From positions 62,001 to 126,000 of the forward strand of contig CAZEJG010000002.1 in assembly GCA_964511625.1 (NCBI GenBank): 64,000 bases of DNA, in the 5' to 3' direction. The DNA is from Pseudohoeflea sp964511625. GTDB lineage: Bacteria > Pseudomonadota > Alphaproteobacteria > Rhizobiales > Rhizobiaceae. Under the pieces are notes generated by a model. It did no database searches, was not told where the DNA came from, and saw only the letters and a list, made by a program, of their open reading frames with translations. Each line of letters opens with the position of its first letter. The first letter of the stretch is position 1. Positions 26,073 through 34,442 of the stretch are shown here, one piece after another. The position numbers and the translations under genes are program-made.

Positions 26073-27851
26073 ATGCATTCGCGACTTCAGATAGAAAAGC
26101 GCTTTCGTGTGGCCCGCACCCTGCTCATCTCGGTGTGGGTCGCCATCACTGTCGCGATCGTCTTCTACACCGTCCATTCGGCCGGCCGGAACGCCGAGGA
26201 CGATATCCTTGCCGAGGCGGGGGAGACGCTGGCGGTGCAGAGCGAGACGCTGGCGGGCGTGCTCGACAAGTACCGGCTGATGGCGCCGCTTCTGGCGCGT
26301 CAGTCATCAGTGGCCTCGCTCTTCATCCTCAATGCCGAGGACAATCCGCAATCGATGGCGGCGCGGGGGATGGCGGGCGCGCTGACCGGCATGTCGGCCG
26401 CTGCCGATGTCGCCTTCTTCTTTCCCGACGGCACGCTGCTCGGTCACGCGCGCGGACCCTTTGTTGAAACACGCACTGGCCTTGATCAACTAATCCGCGT
26501 GGCCTCGGAGGGGCGGCTCGGTCGTGCCATGCTGGCTCTCGGACCTGAGCAGCGCTCCTACGCCTTCTCCGCCGGCGTCAGGCGAAACGACAAGCTCGTC
26601 GGTATCGTCGTGGTCTATGTCGACTTCTTCCGCATCGAGGCCGCCTGGGCGCTGTCGAACAGGCCGATCTTCGTCACCGAAGCCGACGACACGATCGTGC
26701 TCGCCAACATGCCCTCCTGGCGCATGCGCGAGGCGGGCGAATTTCTCAGACGTCGCGGCGAACGGATCGCGGTGACCGGCGGGGGCGAGGTCCGAAGCTA
26801 TATCGACATGACCAGGGCGCTGCCGGTGCTTGGTTGGACGTTGCATGTGCTCGCCGACCCGGCTCCCATCGCAGGAGCCCGGGCCTCGGCTGGTGCGATC
26901 GCCACGCTCGCCTGTCTGCTCGCCGGACTGGTGGCGCTCATCCTCCTGCGTCGCTCGGAGACGACGATCCTCGAATCGCGCGCCGACCGCGCCACGGCAC
27001 TCAGGCTCGAACGGGTGGTGCGTGACCGGACGCGGGCCTTGTCACAGTCCAACCAGTCGCTTTCGCGCGAAGTGGACGTGCGACGCGACACGGAGGTGCG
27101 GCTGCGGGCAGCGCAGGACGAACTGATCCAGGCCGCCAAGCTCGCGGCGCTAGGACAGATGTCGGCAGCGATCAGTCACGAATTCAACCAGCCGCTGGCT
27201 GCCATCCGCTCCTATGCCGACAATGGGCAGAAACTCATCGACATGGGCCGGATGGAGCCAGCTCGCGACAATCTCGGCCGGATCAGCGGGCTCGTCGACC
27301 GGATGGCGGAACTGTCGCGGACGCTCCTTTCCTTCGCCCGCAAGCCGGGCCAGGCCGTCGGGTCCGTGCATCTCGGGACTGTGATCGAGGAGGCCCTGCT
27401 GCTCGCTCGGCCACGGGCGCGTAACGCCGGCGTGGAGGTCCACCTGACCGGCGATTTCGATGGCATGACCGTTTTGGCAGGCCGAGTGCGGTTGGGGCAG
27501 GTCTTCGTCAATCTCGTCAATAACGCCGTCGATGCGCTTGGCGAACAGTCCGACGGGCTGGTGGAGATCTCCGCGCATAGGGAAGGTGACGCGATCGTGG
27601 TCGAGGTGACCGACAACGGACCGGGCATCCCGGAAGACGCTTTGGCACATATCTTCGATCCGTTCTTCACCACCAAGGCCGCCGGCGAGGGCATCGGCAT
27701 CGGCCTCTCGATCGTGGACAACATCGTGCGCGATTTCGGCGGCAAGGTGAGTGCGGCGAACCGGGATGGCGGCGGGGCGGTGTTCCGGGTTGAACTAAGG
27801 GCTGCAGAGGTCGCGAGCGAGCCGCCGGCGCGTACAGCCGTGGAAGCCTGA
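26073..27851 (+). CDS. DctB-type sensor histidine kinase for C4-dicarboxylate/TRAP regulation
   Basis: This 592-residue membrane kinase has one helix at about 13-33, a large periplasmic double-Cache-like sensor domain, a second helix at about 268-290, a coiled-coil linker (RLERVVRDRTRALSQSNQSL), and a kinase core. Phosphoacceptor His369 sits in ISHEFNQPLAAIRSYA; the N box is NLVNNAVDALG and the ATP lid carries TDNGPGIP and GEGIGIGLSIV. The HEFNQPLAAI form is specific to DctB/NtrB-like kinases. A sigma-54 response regulator follows after 51 bases and a TRAP transporter after that, so the pair probably senses the TRAP substrate. Confidence 0.9.
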   Translation: MHSRLQIEKRFRVARTLLISVWVAITVAIVFYTVHSAGRNAEDDILAEAGETLAVQSETLAGVLDKYRLMAPLLARQSSVASLFILNAEDNPQSMAARGMAGALTGMSAAADVAFFFPDGTLLGHARGPFVETRTGLDQLIRVASEGRLGRAMLALGPEQRSYAFSAGVRRNDKLVGIVVVYVDFFRIEAAWALSNRPIFVTEADDTIVLANMPSWRMREAGEFLRRRGERIAVTGGGEVRSYIDMTRALPVLGWTLHVLADPAPIAGARASAGAIATLACLLAGLVALILLRRSETTILESRADRATALRLERVVRDRTRALSQSNQSLSREVDVRRDTEVRLRAAQDELIQAAKLAALGQMSAAISHEFNQPLAAIRSYADNGQKLIDMGRMEPARDNLGRISGLVDRMAELSRTLLSFARKPGQAVGSVHLGTVIEEALLLARPRARNAGVEVHLTGDFDGMTVLAGRVRLGQVFVNLVNNAVDALGEQSDGLVEISAHREGDAIVVEVTDNGPGIPEDALAHIFDPFFTTKAAGEGIGIGLSIVDNIVRDFGGKVSAANRDGGGAVFRVELRAAEVASEPPARTAVEA

Positions 27852-27902
27852 CTGGACATTCGGAGCGGCAGATGGTGTTGAAGCCCGAAAGGGGAAACGG
27901 AA

Positions 27903-29270
27903 TTGGTTGACGGAAAGCCGCTGCGCAATGAAGACCGGGTCGTCCATCTTGTCGACGACGATGCCGACCTCAGGCACGCGCTCACGCAATCTCTGGAACT
28001 GGAAGGCCTGACGGTCGTCACCCACAACGATGCGTCCGACGTGGCCGACTTGCCGCTGCGCGAACTTTATGGCGTCATCGTCTGCGATATCCGCATGCCC
28101 GGGCAGGACGGACTGGAGACGCTCAGGCGGGTGCTTGCCATCGACCCGACCATGCCGGTCATCCTGATTACCGGGCATGGCGACGTGCAGATGGCGGTTG
28201 AGGCGATGCGAGCGGGTGCCTACGATTTCATCGAGAAGCCGTTCTCCGCCAACCGGCTTTTCTCGGTGGTCGAACGGGCGATCGAAAAGCGGCGGCTGGT
28301 GCTCGAAAACCGGGTGTTGCGCAATGCGCTGGAAGGCGCGGACGATCTATCCTCCCGGCTCGTCGGCCGCAATCCGGCCATGCAGCATCTGCGCGCCCAG
28401 ATTTTCGCGCTCGCCGATACCGACGCAGATGTGCTGATCACCGGTGAAACCGGCACCGGCAAGGAGGTGGTGGCGCGTGCGCTGCATGATTTCGGTCCGC
28501 GGGCGCAGGGAAATTTCGTCGCCATCAACTGCGCCGCGGTGCCGGCGGAGATATTCGAATCCGAGCTGTTCGGTCATGAGGCCGGGGCCTTCACCGGCGC
28601 GCAGAAGCTCAGGATCGGCAAGCTCGAACACGCCAATGGCGGCACCGTCTTCCTCGACGAGATCGAATCCATGCCGCTCGACCTGCAAGCGAAACTCCTG
28701 CGCGCCATCGAGGGCAGGGCGATCGAGCGACTGGGGTCGAACAAGCAGGTACCGCTCGAAGTGCGTTTCGTGGCGGCGACGAAGTCCGATCTTTCCGCCG
28801 ATCCGGCCAAATTCCGCAGCGACCTCTACTATCGGCTCAACGTCATCACGCTGACGATCCCCGCCTTGCGCGAGCGCAAGGACGATATTCCGCTTCTCTT
28901 CTTCCAGATGGCGCGGGAGGCGCGCGCCCGGTACCGGCGCGAGATTCCGGAGGTCACGCCGGCGCTGGAAGCCGGGCTGATGGCACATGACTGGCCGGGC
29001 AATGTGCGCGAACTGAGAAACGCCGCCGACCGTTTCGTTCTCGGCATGTGGCAAGGTTTCGAGGTGCGGGGGCAGTCGGCGGCCGCGGCGGGCAGCGGCA
29101 ACCTTGGCGAACGGGTCGACGCTTTCGAGCGCTCCGTGATCATGGCGGAGCTGGCGCGCAACAGTGGAGCGATGAAGCCGACCTACGAGGCGCTCGGCAT
29201 CTCGCGCAAGGGTCTCTACGACAAGATGCGCCGGCTCGGCCTTTCCGCCGATGATGCGAGGGATGGGTAG
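27903..29270 (+). CDS. DctD-type sigma-54-dependent response regulator
   Basis: This 455-residue activator has a receiver domain with phospho-acceptor Asp62 (VCDIRMPGQDG) and Lys112 (IEKPF), an AAA+ domain with Walker A GETGTGKE at 181-188 and the sigma-54 contact loop GAFTGA at 228-233, and a C-terminal Fis-type helix (ELARNSGAMKPTYEALGISRKGLYDKMRRL). The start is a TTG at 27903 behind AAAGGGG; no ATG or GTG in frame is better. Paired with the DctB-type kinase. A consensus sigma-54 promoter 108 bases downstream of its stop drives the TRAP genes. Confidence 0.92.
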   Translation: MVDGKPLRNEDRVVHLVDDDADLRHALTQSLELEGLTVVTHNDASDVADLPLRELYGVIVCDIRMPGQDGLETLRRVLAIDPTMPVILITGHGDVQMAVEAMRAGAYDFIEKPFSANRLFSVVERAIEKRRLVLENRVLRNALEGADDLSSRLVGRNPAMQHLRAQIFALADTDADVLITGETGTGKEVVARALHDFGPRAQGNFVAINCAAVPAEIFESELFGHEAGAFTGAQKLRIGKLEHANGGTVFLDEIESMPLDLQAKLLRAIEGRAIERLGSNKQVPLEVRFVAATKSDLSADPAKFRSDLYYRLNVITLTIPALRERKDDIPLLFFQMAREARARYRREIPEVTPALEAGLMAHDWPGNVRELRNAADRFVLGMWQGFEVRGQSAAAAGSGNLGERVDAFERSVIMAELARNSGAMKPTYEALGISRKGLYDKMRRLGLSADDARDG

Positions 29271-29347
29271 AAAACGACCCATTGGCATCAGCGGCTGGGT
29301 GGACTCCTGCCCATCCGGCTGCCGCGGTCCATACATTTCCATCCAGC

Positions 29348-29368
29348 AAAGGCCGGACTTCCGGCTTT
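29348..29368 (+). repeat. Hairpin between dctD-like gene and the sigma-54 promoter
   Basis: AAAGGCCGGA and TCCGGCTTT can pair with one bulged base around a CT loop. It may terminate the dctBD transcript. Its closeness to the -24 element (10 bases) makes it an unlikely DctD upstream site. Confidence 0.45.
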
Positions 29369-29377
29369 CATGCGATC

Positions 29378-29393
29378 TGGCACGGGGTTTGCT
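29378..29393 (+). promoter_or_regulatory. Sigma-54 (-24/-12) promoter of the dctPQM operon
   Basis: TGGCACGGGGTTTGCT matches the RpoN consensus TGGCACG-N4-TTGCW completely, with GG and GC spaced by exactly ten bases. It lies 142 bases before dctP and directly downstream of genes for a DctB/DctD-type system, so sigma-54-dependent activation by that regulator is very likely. Confidence 0.88.
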
Positions 29394-29534
29394 CCACCAG
29401 GGCAAGCGCGATGGTGGGAGGCTGTCACGCGGGTCCGGGCCTGGAGCTACGGACGCGCCTGCCTTACTCCCGCACATTTCCGCTTTCTGAATTGAAGCCG
29501 GGCATCCCGTTCCGGCAGTGGAGGACAACAGATC

Positions 29535-30536
29535 ATGAAAAAGCTTCTTCTCGGCGCGGTTTCGGCCGCAGCACTCACCCTCGGCGCGCAGCAGGCGTTC
29601 GCCCAGTGCGACGACGGCGAGATGGTCATCAAGTTCAGCCATGTGGTGGCTGCCACCGGGCACCCGAAGGGCGACGCCGCCACGCGTCTGGCCGAGCGTG
29701 TCAACGATGAAATGAACGGCAAGGCCTGCATGGAGGTCTTCCCGAACTCGACGCTGTTCGACGACGACAAGGTTCTCGAGGCCCTGCTGATCGGTGACGT
29801 GCAGCTCGCAGCACCTTCGCTGTCGAAGTTCGAGGCCTATACGCTCAAGTACCGTCTCTTCGACCTGCCCTTCCTGTTTTCGAGCCTGAAGGCCGTCGAT
29901 ACCTTCATCAATTCCGATGATGGCAAGGGCCTGCTGACCGTCATGGAAGACGTCGGCTACACCGGTCTCGGCTACTGGTCCTCGGGCCTGAAGCAGTTCT
30001 CGGCCAACAAGCCTCTGCTGGTGCCGTCCGATGCCAAGGGTCTGAAGTTCCGCGTGCAGACCTCCGACGTGGCCGTCGCCATGATCGAGGCCATGGGCGC
30101 TTCGGCTCAGAAGCTCGCCTTCAAGGAAGTCTACGGCGCGCTGCAGACCGGCGTCGTCGACGGTCAGGAAAACACCTGGTCGAACACCTACACCCAGAAG
30201 TTCTTCGAGGTGCAGGACGGTGTGACCGAAACCAACCATCAGCTTCTGGCCTACCTGCTCGTGACCTCCACGGAATGGCTCAACGGGCTCGACGAGGATG
30301 TCCGCACGCAGTTCCTCACCATCGTCGACGAGGTGACAAAGGAAGCCAATGCGGCGGTTGCGGAAACCGAAGCCAAGAACCGCCAGAACATCATCGACGC
30401 CGGCGGCACCATCCGCGAACTGACGCCCGAGCAGCGTCAGCAGTGGGTGGACACGATGAAGCCCGTCTGGGCCAAGTTCGAAGGCGACATCGGCAAGGAC
30501 CTGATCGACGCCGCTGCGGCTTCGAACGGCTCCTGA
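29535..30536 (+). CDS. dctP: TRAP transporter substrate-binding protein DctP (C4-dicarboxylate type)
   Basis: This 333-residue periplasmic receptor has a Sec signal peptide (MKKLLLGAVSAAALTLGAQQAFA) and the DctP signatures IKFSHVVAATGHPKGDAA, the ligand-Arg region FRVQTSDVAVAMIEAMGA and GALQTGVVDGQENTWSN. It feeds C4-dicarboxylates such as succinate, malate or fumarate to DctQM. First gene of an operon behind a sigma-54 promoter. Two stem-loops separate it from dctQ, a usual way to keep the receptor in excess. Confidence 0.93.
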   Translation: MKKLLLGAVSAAALTLGAQQAFAQCDDGEMVIKFSHVVAATGHPKGDAATRLAERVNDEMNGKACMEVFPNSTLFDDDKVLEALLIGDVQLAAPSLSKFEAYTLKYRLFDLPFLFSSLKAVDTFINSDDGKGLLTVMEDVGYTGLGYWSSGLKQFSANKPLLVPSDAKGLKFRVQTSDVAVAMIEAMGASAQKLAFKEVYGALQTGVVDGQENTWSNTYTQKFFEVQDGVTETNHQLLAYLLVTSTEWLNGLDEDVRTQFLTIVDEVTKEANAAVAETEAKNRQNIIDAGGTIRELTPEQRQQWVDTMKPVWAKFEGDIGKDLIDAAAASNGS

Positions 30537-30556
30537 TCCCAGCGCAGGTAAATCAA

Positions 30557-30615
30557 GACCGGATGAACCGGTCGTATCTCACATTTTCCAGGGGGCGGCT
30601 TTCGGGCCGCTCCCC
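30557..30615 (+). repeat. Two stem-loops in the dctP-dctQ gap
   Basis: GACCGG-ATGAA-CCGGTC (30557-30573) is a perfect 6-bp hairpin. GGGGGCGGC-TTTCGG-GCCGC(T)CCCC (30591-30615) forms a 9-bp stem with one bulge. Neither is followed by a T-run. They probably stabilise the dctP message or reduce read-through into dctQM. Confidence 0.6.
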
Positions 30616-30642
30616 ACGGGGACATAATCATAGGGGAACGTC

Positions 30643-31323
30643 ATGACGGCGTACTGGCCCTTCCTGGGCATTCTCGTCATCATCGGGATATTCTTTCTTG
30701 CCGAAAGGCGGTGGCCGGAGAGCGTCACCCGCTTCGAGGAGAACGTGCTCGCCACGCTTCTGGCGCTGCTCACCTTCGTCTCGTTCACACAGGTCATCGC
30801 GCGTTACGGTTTCAACAGCGGCTGGGGCGGAGCACTCGAATTCACCCGCATCCTGTTTGCCTGGATGATCCTGTTCGGCATGAGCTACGGGCTGAAGACC
30901 GGGATGCATCTGGGTGTCGATGCGCTGTTGCGGCTGTTTCCCGCCCCCGTCTTCCGCGTGCTGGCGATCTTCGGCGCGCTGTGCTGCCTGCTCTACGCTC
31001 TCATTCTCCTGTCGTCCGGCTGGCTAGCGATCTTCGGCGCCGACACCAAGGGCGGTGCGGTGACCTACTGGCACACCATGTTCAAGGTCGGCATCGGCCT
31101 CGATGACCTGCGCTACCCCGAGTGGATGCAGGACACGTTCGGCCTCAAGGAGCGGGTGCAGCGCTGGATCGCCTATCTGATCCTGCCGATCGGGCTCGGC
31201 CTGTTCGCCTTCCGCGCCATCCAGGCGATGATCCAGATCTGGCGCGGCGAGCGTGAACTGGTGATCGCCGGACACGAGGCCGAAGATCTCGTGAATGAAA
31301 ACCGCGACGCGCTGAAGGATTGA
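30643..31323 (+). CDS. dctQ: TRAP transporter small permease DctQ
   Basis: This 226-residue membrane protein has four predicted helices (starting at about residues 5, 40, 95 and 180) and the conserved small-subunit segments FTQVIARYGFNSGWGGALEF and LGVDALLRLF. It is longer than a typical 160-200 residue DctQ because of an extended loop between helices three and four. The last codons are followed after five bases by dctM, implying tight coupling. Confidence 0.9.
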   Translation: MTAYWPFLGILVIIGIFFLAERRWPESVTRFEENVLATLLALLTFVSFTQVIARYGFNSGWGGALEFTRILFAWMILFGMSYGLKTGMHLGVDALLRLFPAPVFRVLAIFGALCCLLYALILLSSGWLAIFGADTKGGAVTYWHTMFKVGIGLDDLRYPEWMQDTFGLKERVQRWIAYLILPIGLGLFAFRAIQAMIQIWRGERELVIAGHEAEDLVNENRDALKD

Positions 31324-31328
31324 TCACC

Positions 31329-32945
31329 ATGGAACCGATCATTCTCTTTATCCTCGTCATCGGCCTCTTGTTCCTCGGCGTCCCAGTCGCGGTCTCGCTC
31401 GGCCTGTCCTCGATCCTGATCATCGCATTCTTTTCGAGCGACTCGATGTCCTCGGTCGCAATCCAGCTGTTCACCGCCTCGCAGAACTACACGCTGCTCG
31501 CCATCCCCTTCTTCGTGCTGGCGTCCGCCTTCATGTCGACGGGGGGGGTCGCGAAGCGCATTATCCGCTTCGCGATCTCGGCCGTCGGTCATTTCCGAGG
31601 CGGCCTCGCCATGGCGAGCGTTCTCGCCTGCATGCTGTTTGCGGCGCTCTCCGGCTCGTCGCCGGCCACCGTCGTCGCCATCGGCACCATCGCTATCGCC
31701 GGCATGCGGCAGGTCGGCTATTCCAAGGAATTCGCCGCCGGCATCATCGCCAATGCGGGCACGCTCGGTATTCTCATCCCCCCGTCGATCGTCATGGTCG
31801 TCTATGCCGCGGCAACCGATGTTTCCGTCGGACGCCTTTTCCTCGCCGGCGTCATTCCCGGCATCGTCGCCGGCCTGATGCTTATGATCGCCATCTACAT
31901 CGTGGCGCGCTGGAAGAACCTGCCCGCGGAAGAGTGGAAGGGGTTTGGCGAGATCATCGCCGGTGGCAAGGAATCCGGCTGGGGCCTGTTCCTGATCGTC
32001 ATCATCATCGGCGGCATCTATGGCGGGGTTTTCACCCCGACGGAAGCCGCCGCCGTGGCCGCGGTCTACTCCTTCTTCGTCGCCATATTCGTCTATCGAG
32101 ACATGGGGCCGATGAAGGGGATCGACTGGGTCTCGGAAACCGACAGCAAGCGGGCGCGCGTGGGTTTCTCGGCGACGGTCTACGCGATCGCGTTCTTCTT
32201 CGTCTGGATGATCCTGTCCTTCTTCGTCACGGCCGACTGGGAAGGCATCACGCTGGCCGGACGGGCGCAGCTCGGCGGTCTGCTCGCTGTCGTTATCGGA
32301 CTTCTCTACGCCAACTGGCGCGGCGACAGCGTCGCCGGCATTCCTGCCTCGATCGTGGCCGGGTTGTCGATCTGGGGCCGCAACTTCGCGCTCATGGGGC
32401 GCAACTCGTTCAGCGCCTTCTTCAACGAGGATACCCGCAAGGTGCTCGTGGATGCGTCGAAGACCACGGTGATGCTGATGTTCATCATCGTCAACGCGCT
32501 GCTGTTCGCCCATGTGCTGACGTCCGAGCGCATTCCCGATGCGATCACCGAACTGATGCTCGGCTACGGCTTCAACTGGTTCACCTTCCTGATCGCGGTG
32601 AACGTGCTGTTGCTCATCGGCGGGCAGTTCATGGAACCCTCGGGCCTGCTGCTGATCGTGGCCCCGGTGGTTTTCCCGATCGCGATGCAGCTCGGCGTCG
32701 ATCCGGTCCATCTTGGCATCATCATGGTGGTGAACATGGAAATAGGCATGATCACGCCGCCGATCGGGCTCAACCTGTTCGTCACCTCCGGCATCACCGG
32801 GATGAGCCTGGTTAGGGTGGTGAAGGCGGCGATGCCGTTCGTCGCCGTGCTCTTCCTGTTCCTGATCCTGGTCACCTACATCCCGGCGATGTCCACCTGG
32901 CTGCCCTACAGCCTGATGGGTCCCGAACTGATGACGACACGATAA
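31329..32945 (+). CDS. dctM: TRAP transporter large permease DctM
   Basis: This 538-residue multi-spanning subunit couples sodium flux to dicarboxylate uptake. The motifs GVPVAVSLG, AALSGSSPATVVAIG, GTLGILIPPSIVMVVYA and PPIGLNLFVTSGI are present in the expected order. I use ATG 31329 behind AAGGA rather than the TTG at 31320. It is about 100 residues longer than standard DctM: an extra region at about 255-375, with two or three additional hydrophobic segments, sits in the middle of the protein. Ends at a strong terminator. Confidence 0.92.
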   Translation: MEPIILFILVIGLLFLGVPVAVSLGLSSILIIAFFSSDSMSSVAIQLFTASQNYTLLAIPFFVLASAFMSTGGVAKRIIRFAISAVGHFRGGLAMASVLACMLFAALSGSSPATVVAIGTIAIAGMRQVGYSKEFAAGIIANAGTLGILIPPSIVMVVYAAATDVSVGRLFLAGVIPGIVAGLMLMIAIYIVARWKNLPAEEWKGFGEIIAGGKESGWGLFLIVIIIGGIYGGVFTPTEAAAVAAVYSFFVAIFVYRDMGPMKGIDWVSETDSKRARVGFSATVYAIAFFFVWMILSFFVTADWEGITLAGRAQLGGLLAVVIGLLYANWRGDSVAGIPASIVAGLSIWGRNFALMGRNSFSAFFNEDTRKVLVDASKTTVMLMFIIVNALLFAHVLTSERIPDAITELMLGYGFNWFTFLIAVNVLLLIGGQFMEPSGLLLIVAPVVFPIAMQLGVDPVHLGIIMVVNMEIGMITPPIGLNLFVTSGITGMSLVRVVKAAMPFVAVLFLFLILVTYIPAMSTWLPYSLMGPELMTTR

Positions 32946-32959
32946 TCTTTCCGAAAAGG

Positions 32960-33001
32960 AAACGGGTCCCGGCGGCAAACTGCCCATTCGGGACCCGGTT
33001 T
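32960..33001 (+). terminator. Terminator of the dctPQM operon
   Basis: AAACGGGTCCC (32960-32970) pairs with GGGACCCGGTTT (32990-33001) with one bulge, giving a long GC stem flanked by A- and T-rich ends, 14 bases after the dctM stop. Confidence 0.75.
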
Positions 33002-33030
33002 GGCACAGGTGAGTAAAAGCGGTGCAATCG

Positions 33031-33045
33031 TTAACGCTGCATTAA
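33031..33045 (+). promoter_or_regulatory. CtrA-type binding site (TTAA-N7-TTAA) upstream of a candidate small RNA
   Basis: TTAACGCTGCATTAA is an exact TTAA-N7-TTAA box, with C after each half as in the full CtrA consensus. It is also the core of a longer perfect inverted repeat (AATCGTTAA/TTAACGATT, 33026-33050). It precedes the stem-loop candidate at about 33064-33131 by a distance suited to a promoter element. Confidence 0.5.
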
Positions 33046-33063
33046 CGATTTCATCCTAGGATT

Positions 33064-33131
33064 GTCTCACATGCCAATCACTCCTCCCAAAGGCATGAGA
33101 TTGAAAGGGCGGCGCAAGCCGCCCTTATTTT
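33064..33131 (+). ncRNA. Candidate CUCCUCCC-motif ('cuckoo'/alpha-r14-like) small RNA
   Basis: A hairpin formed by TCTCACATGCC (33066-33075 region) and GGCATGAGA (33092-33100) presents ACTCCTCCCAAA in its loop. An anti-Shine-Dalgarno CUCCUCCC in a hairpin loop is the hallmark of the CcsR/cuckoo and alpha-r14 sRNAs of alphaproteobacteria. It is followed at once by a GC-rich terminator with a GCAA tetraloop and T-run. There is no open frame. The 5' end is uncertain: transcription may start near 33064 or, if the upstream inverted repeat is part of the RNA, near 33015. The RNA would act in trans by masking ribosome sites. Strand follows from the terminator. Confidence 0.6.
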
Positions 33132-33132
33132 T
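33104..33132 (+). terminator. Rho-independent terminator of the candidate small RNA
   Basis: GAAAGGGCGGC-GCAA-GCCGCCCTT is a 9-10 bp stem with a stable GNRA loop followed by ATTTTTTC on the plus strand. The minus-strand aminotransferase gene ends close by, and the minus side of this hairpin has only a TTTC tail, so it belongs mainly to a plus-strand transcript. Confidence 0.8.
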
Positions 33133-33158
33133 TCCCACACCCTGAAGAGCGGACCGGT

Positions 33159-34340
33159 TTATTCGGGCCCGTTGTCGGCGAGGAAGTCGCCGATGCGCTT
33201 GAAGGCCGCGCGGATGTTGTCGTCGGAACTGGCGCATGACACGCGCACATAGCCTTCGCCATATTCGCCGAAGTCGGGACCGCCGATCAGTGCCACGCCG
33301 GCCTTTTCCAGAAGCGCGCTGGCGAGCGGCTTGGAGCGCCAGCCGGTCGCCTTGATGTTGGGGAAGGCGTAGAAGGCGCCCTTCGGCGTGCGGCAGGTGA
33401 CGTTGTCGAGCCCGTTGGCGAGGTCGGCCACCAGCTTGCGGCGGCGGTCGAAGGCTTCGAGCATCTCTTGGACCTGATCCTGCGGGCCCTCCATGGCCGC
33501 CACGCCCGCCCATTGTGCCGGCGCGTTGACGCAGGACCAGGAATTGACCGCGAGCTTGCGCACGCCGTCGAGCAGGGCCTTGGGCCAGATCGACCAGCCG
33601 AGCCGCCAGCCGGTCATCGCCCAGGTCTTCGACCAGCCGTTGAGGATGATCAGCCGGTCGCGGATTTCGGGGAACTCCAGCAGCGAGACGTGTTCCTCGC
33701 CGTCATAGGTCATGACGTCGTAGATCTCGTCGGAGAGAATGGCGACGTCGGGATGCTCGGCGAGGCCCGCCACCAGTTTCTCGATCTCGGCGCGCGGGGT
33801 GACGCCGCCGGTCGGGTTCGAGGGCGAATTGAGAATGATCAGCTTCGTCCTGTCGTTGATTAGCGACAGCGTCTCTTCGGCGGAGAAGGCGAAATCGTTT
33901 TCCTCGCGCAGCGGCACGGGGATGGCCTTGGCGCCGGTGAAATCGATCATCGAGCGGTAGATCGGAAAGCCCGGGTCCGGATAGAGGATCTCGGCACCGG
34001 GTTCACCGAGCATCATAATGGCGGCGTACATGGCCGGCTTGCCACCCGGCGTGATCATCACGCTGTCGGGCGAGACCTCCTGACCGGTCATCGCCTTGAC
34101 GCGGCGGCAGACGGCCTCGCGCACCTCGACGATGCCGTTGGCGGGCGTGTAGCCGTGGTGGCCGTCGCGCAGCGCCTTGATCGCCGCCTCGACCACATGG
34201 GGCGGCGTCTTGAAGTCCGGCTGGCCGATGCCGAGATTGATGATGTCCCGGCCCTGGGCGGCGAGTGCGGTGGCACGGGCGAGCACGGCGAAGGCGTTTT
34301 CCTCCCCCATGCGGCCGAATGCTGCGACTGGTGTGATCAT
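33159..34340 (-). CDS. Class I aminotransferase (aspartate aminotransferase-like)
   Basis: This 393-residue PLP enzyme has INLGIGQPDFKTPPHV at the N-terminal side, NSPSNPTGG for cofactor contact, LSDEIYD, and the Schiff-base lysine Lys238 in NGWSKTWAMTGWRLG. This is the AAT I-gamma/AspB-like group, in which substrates vary (aspartate, aromatic or branched-chain amino acids), so the exact donor is uncertain. It is a single minus-strand gene, convergent with the dctPQM/small-RNA region. Confidence 0.88.
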   Translation of the reverse strand: MITPVAAFGRMGEENAFAVLARATALAAQGRDIINLGIGQPDFKTPPHVVEAAIKALRDGHHGYTPANGIVEVREAVCRRVKAMTGQEVSPDSVMITPGGKPAMYAAIMMLGEPGAEILYPDPGFPIYRSMIDFTGAKAIPVPLREENDFAFSAEETLSLINDRTKLIILNSPSNPTGGVTPRAEIEKLVAGLAEHPDVAILSDEIYDVMTYDGEEHVSLLEFPEIRDRLIILNGWSKTWAMTGWRLGWSIWPKALLDGVRKLAVNSWSCVNAPAQWAGVAAMEGPQDQVQEMLEAFDRRRKLVADLANGLDNVTCRTPKGAFYAFPNIKATGWRSKPLASALLEKAGVALIGGPDFGEYGEGYVRVSCASSDDNIRAAFKRIGDFLADNGPE

Positions 34341-34442
34341 GACTGAGTTTTCCTCCCGGCGCCGGAATGAACGCCGGCGGTGTTGTGATTTTGCGCGAAT
34401 TCATGTCCTATCCGCCCGCAAATTTCAAATCGGGACTTTCTC

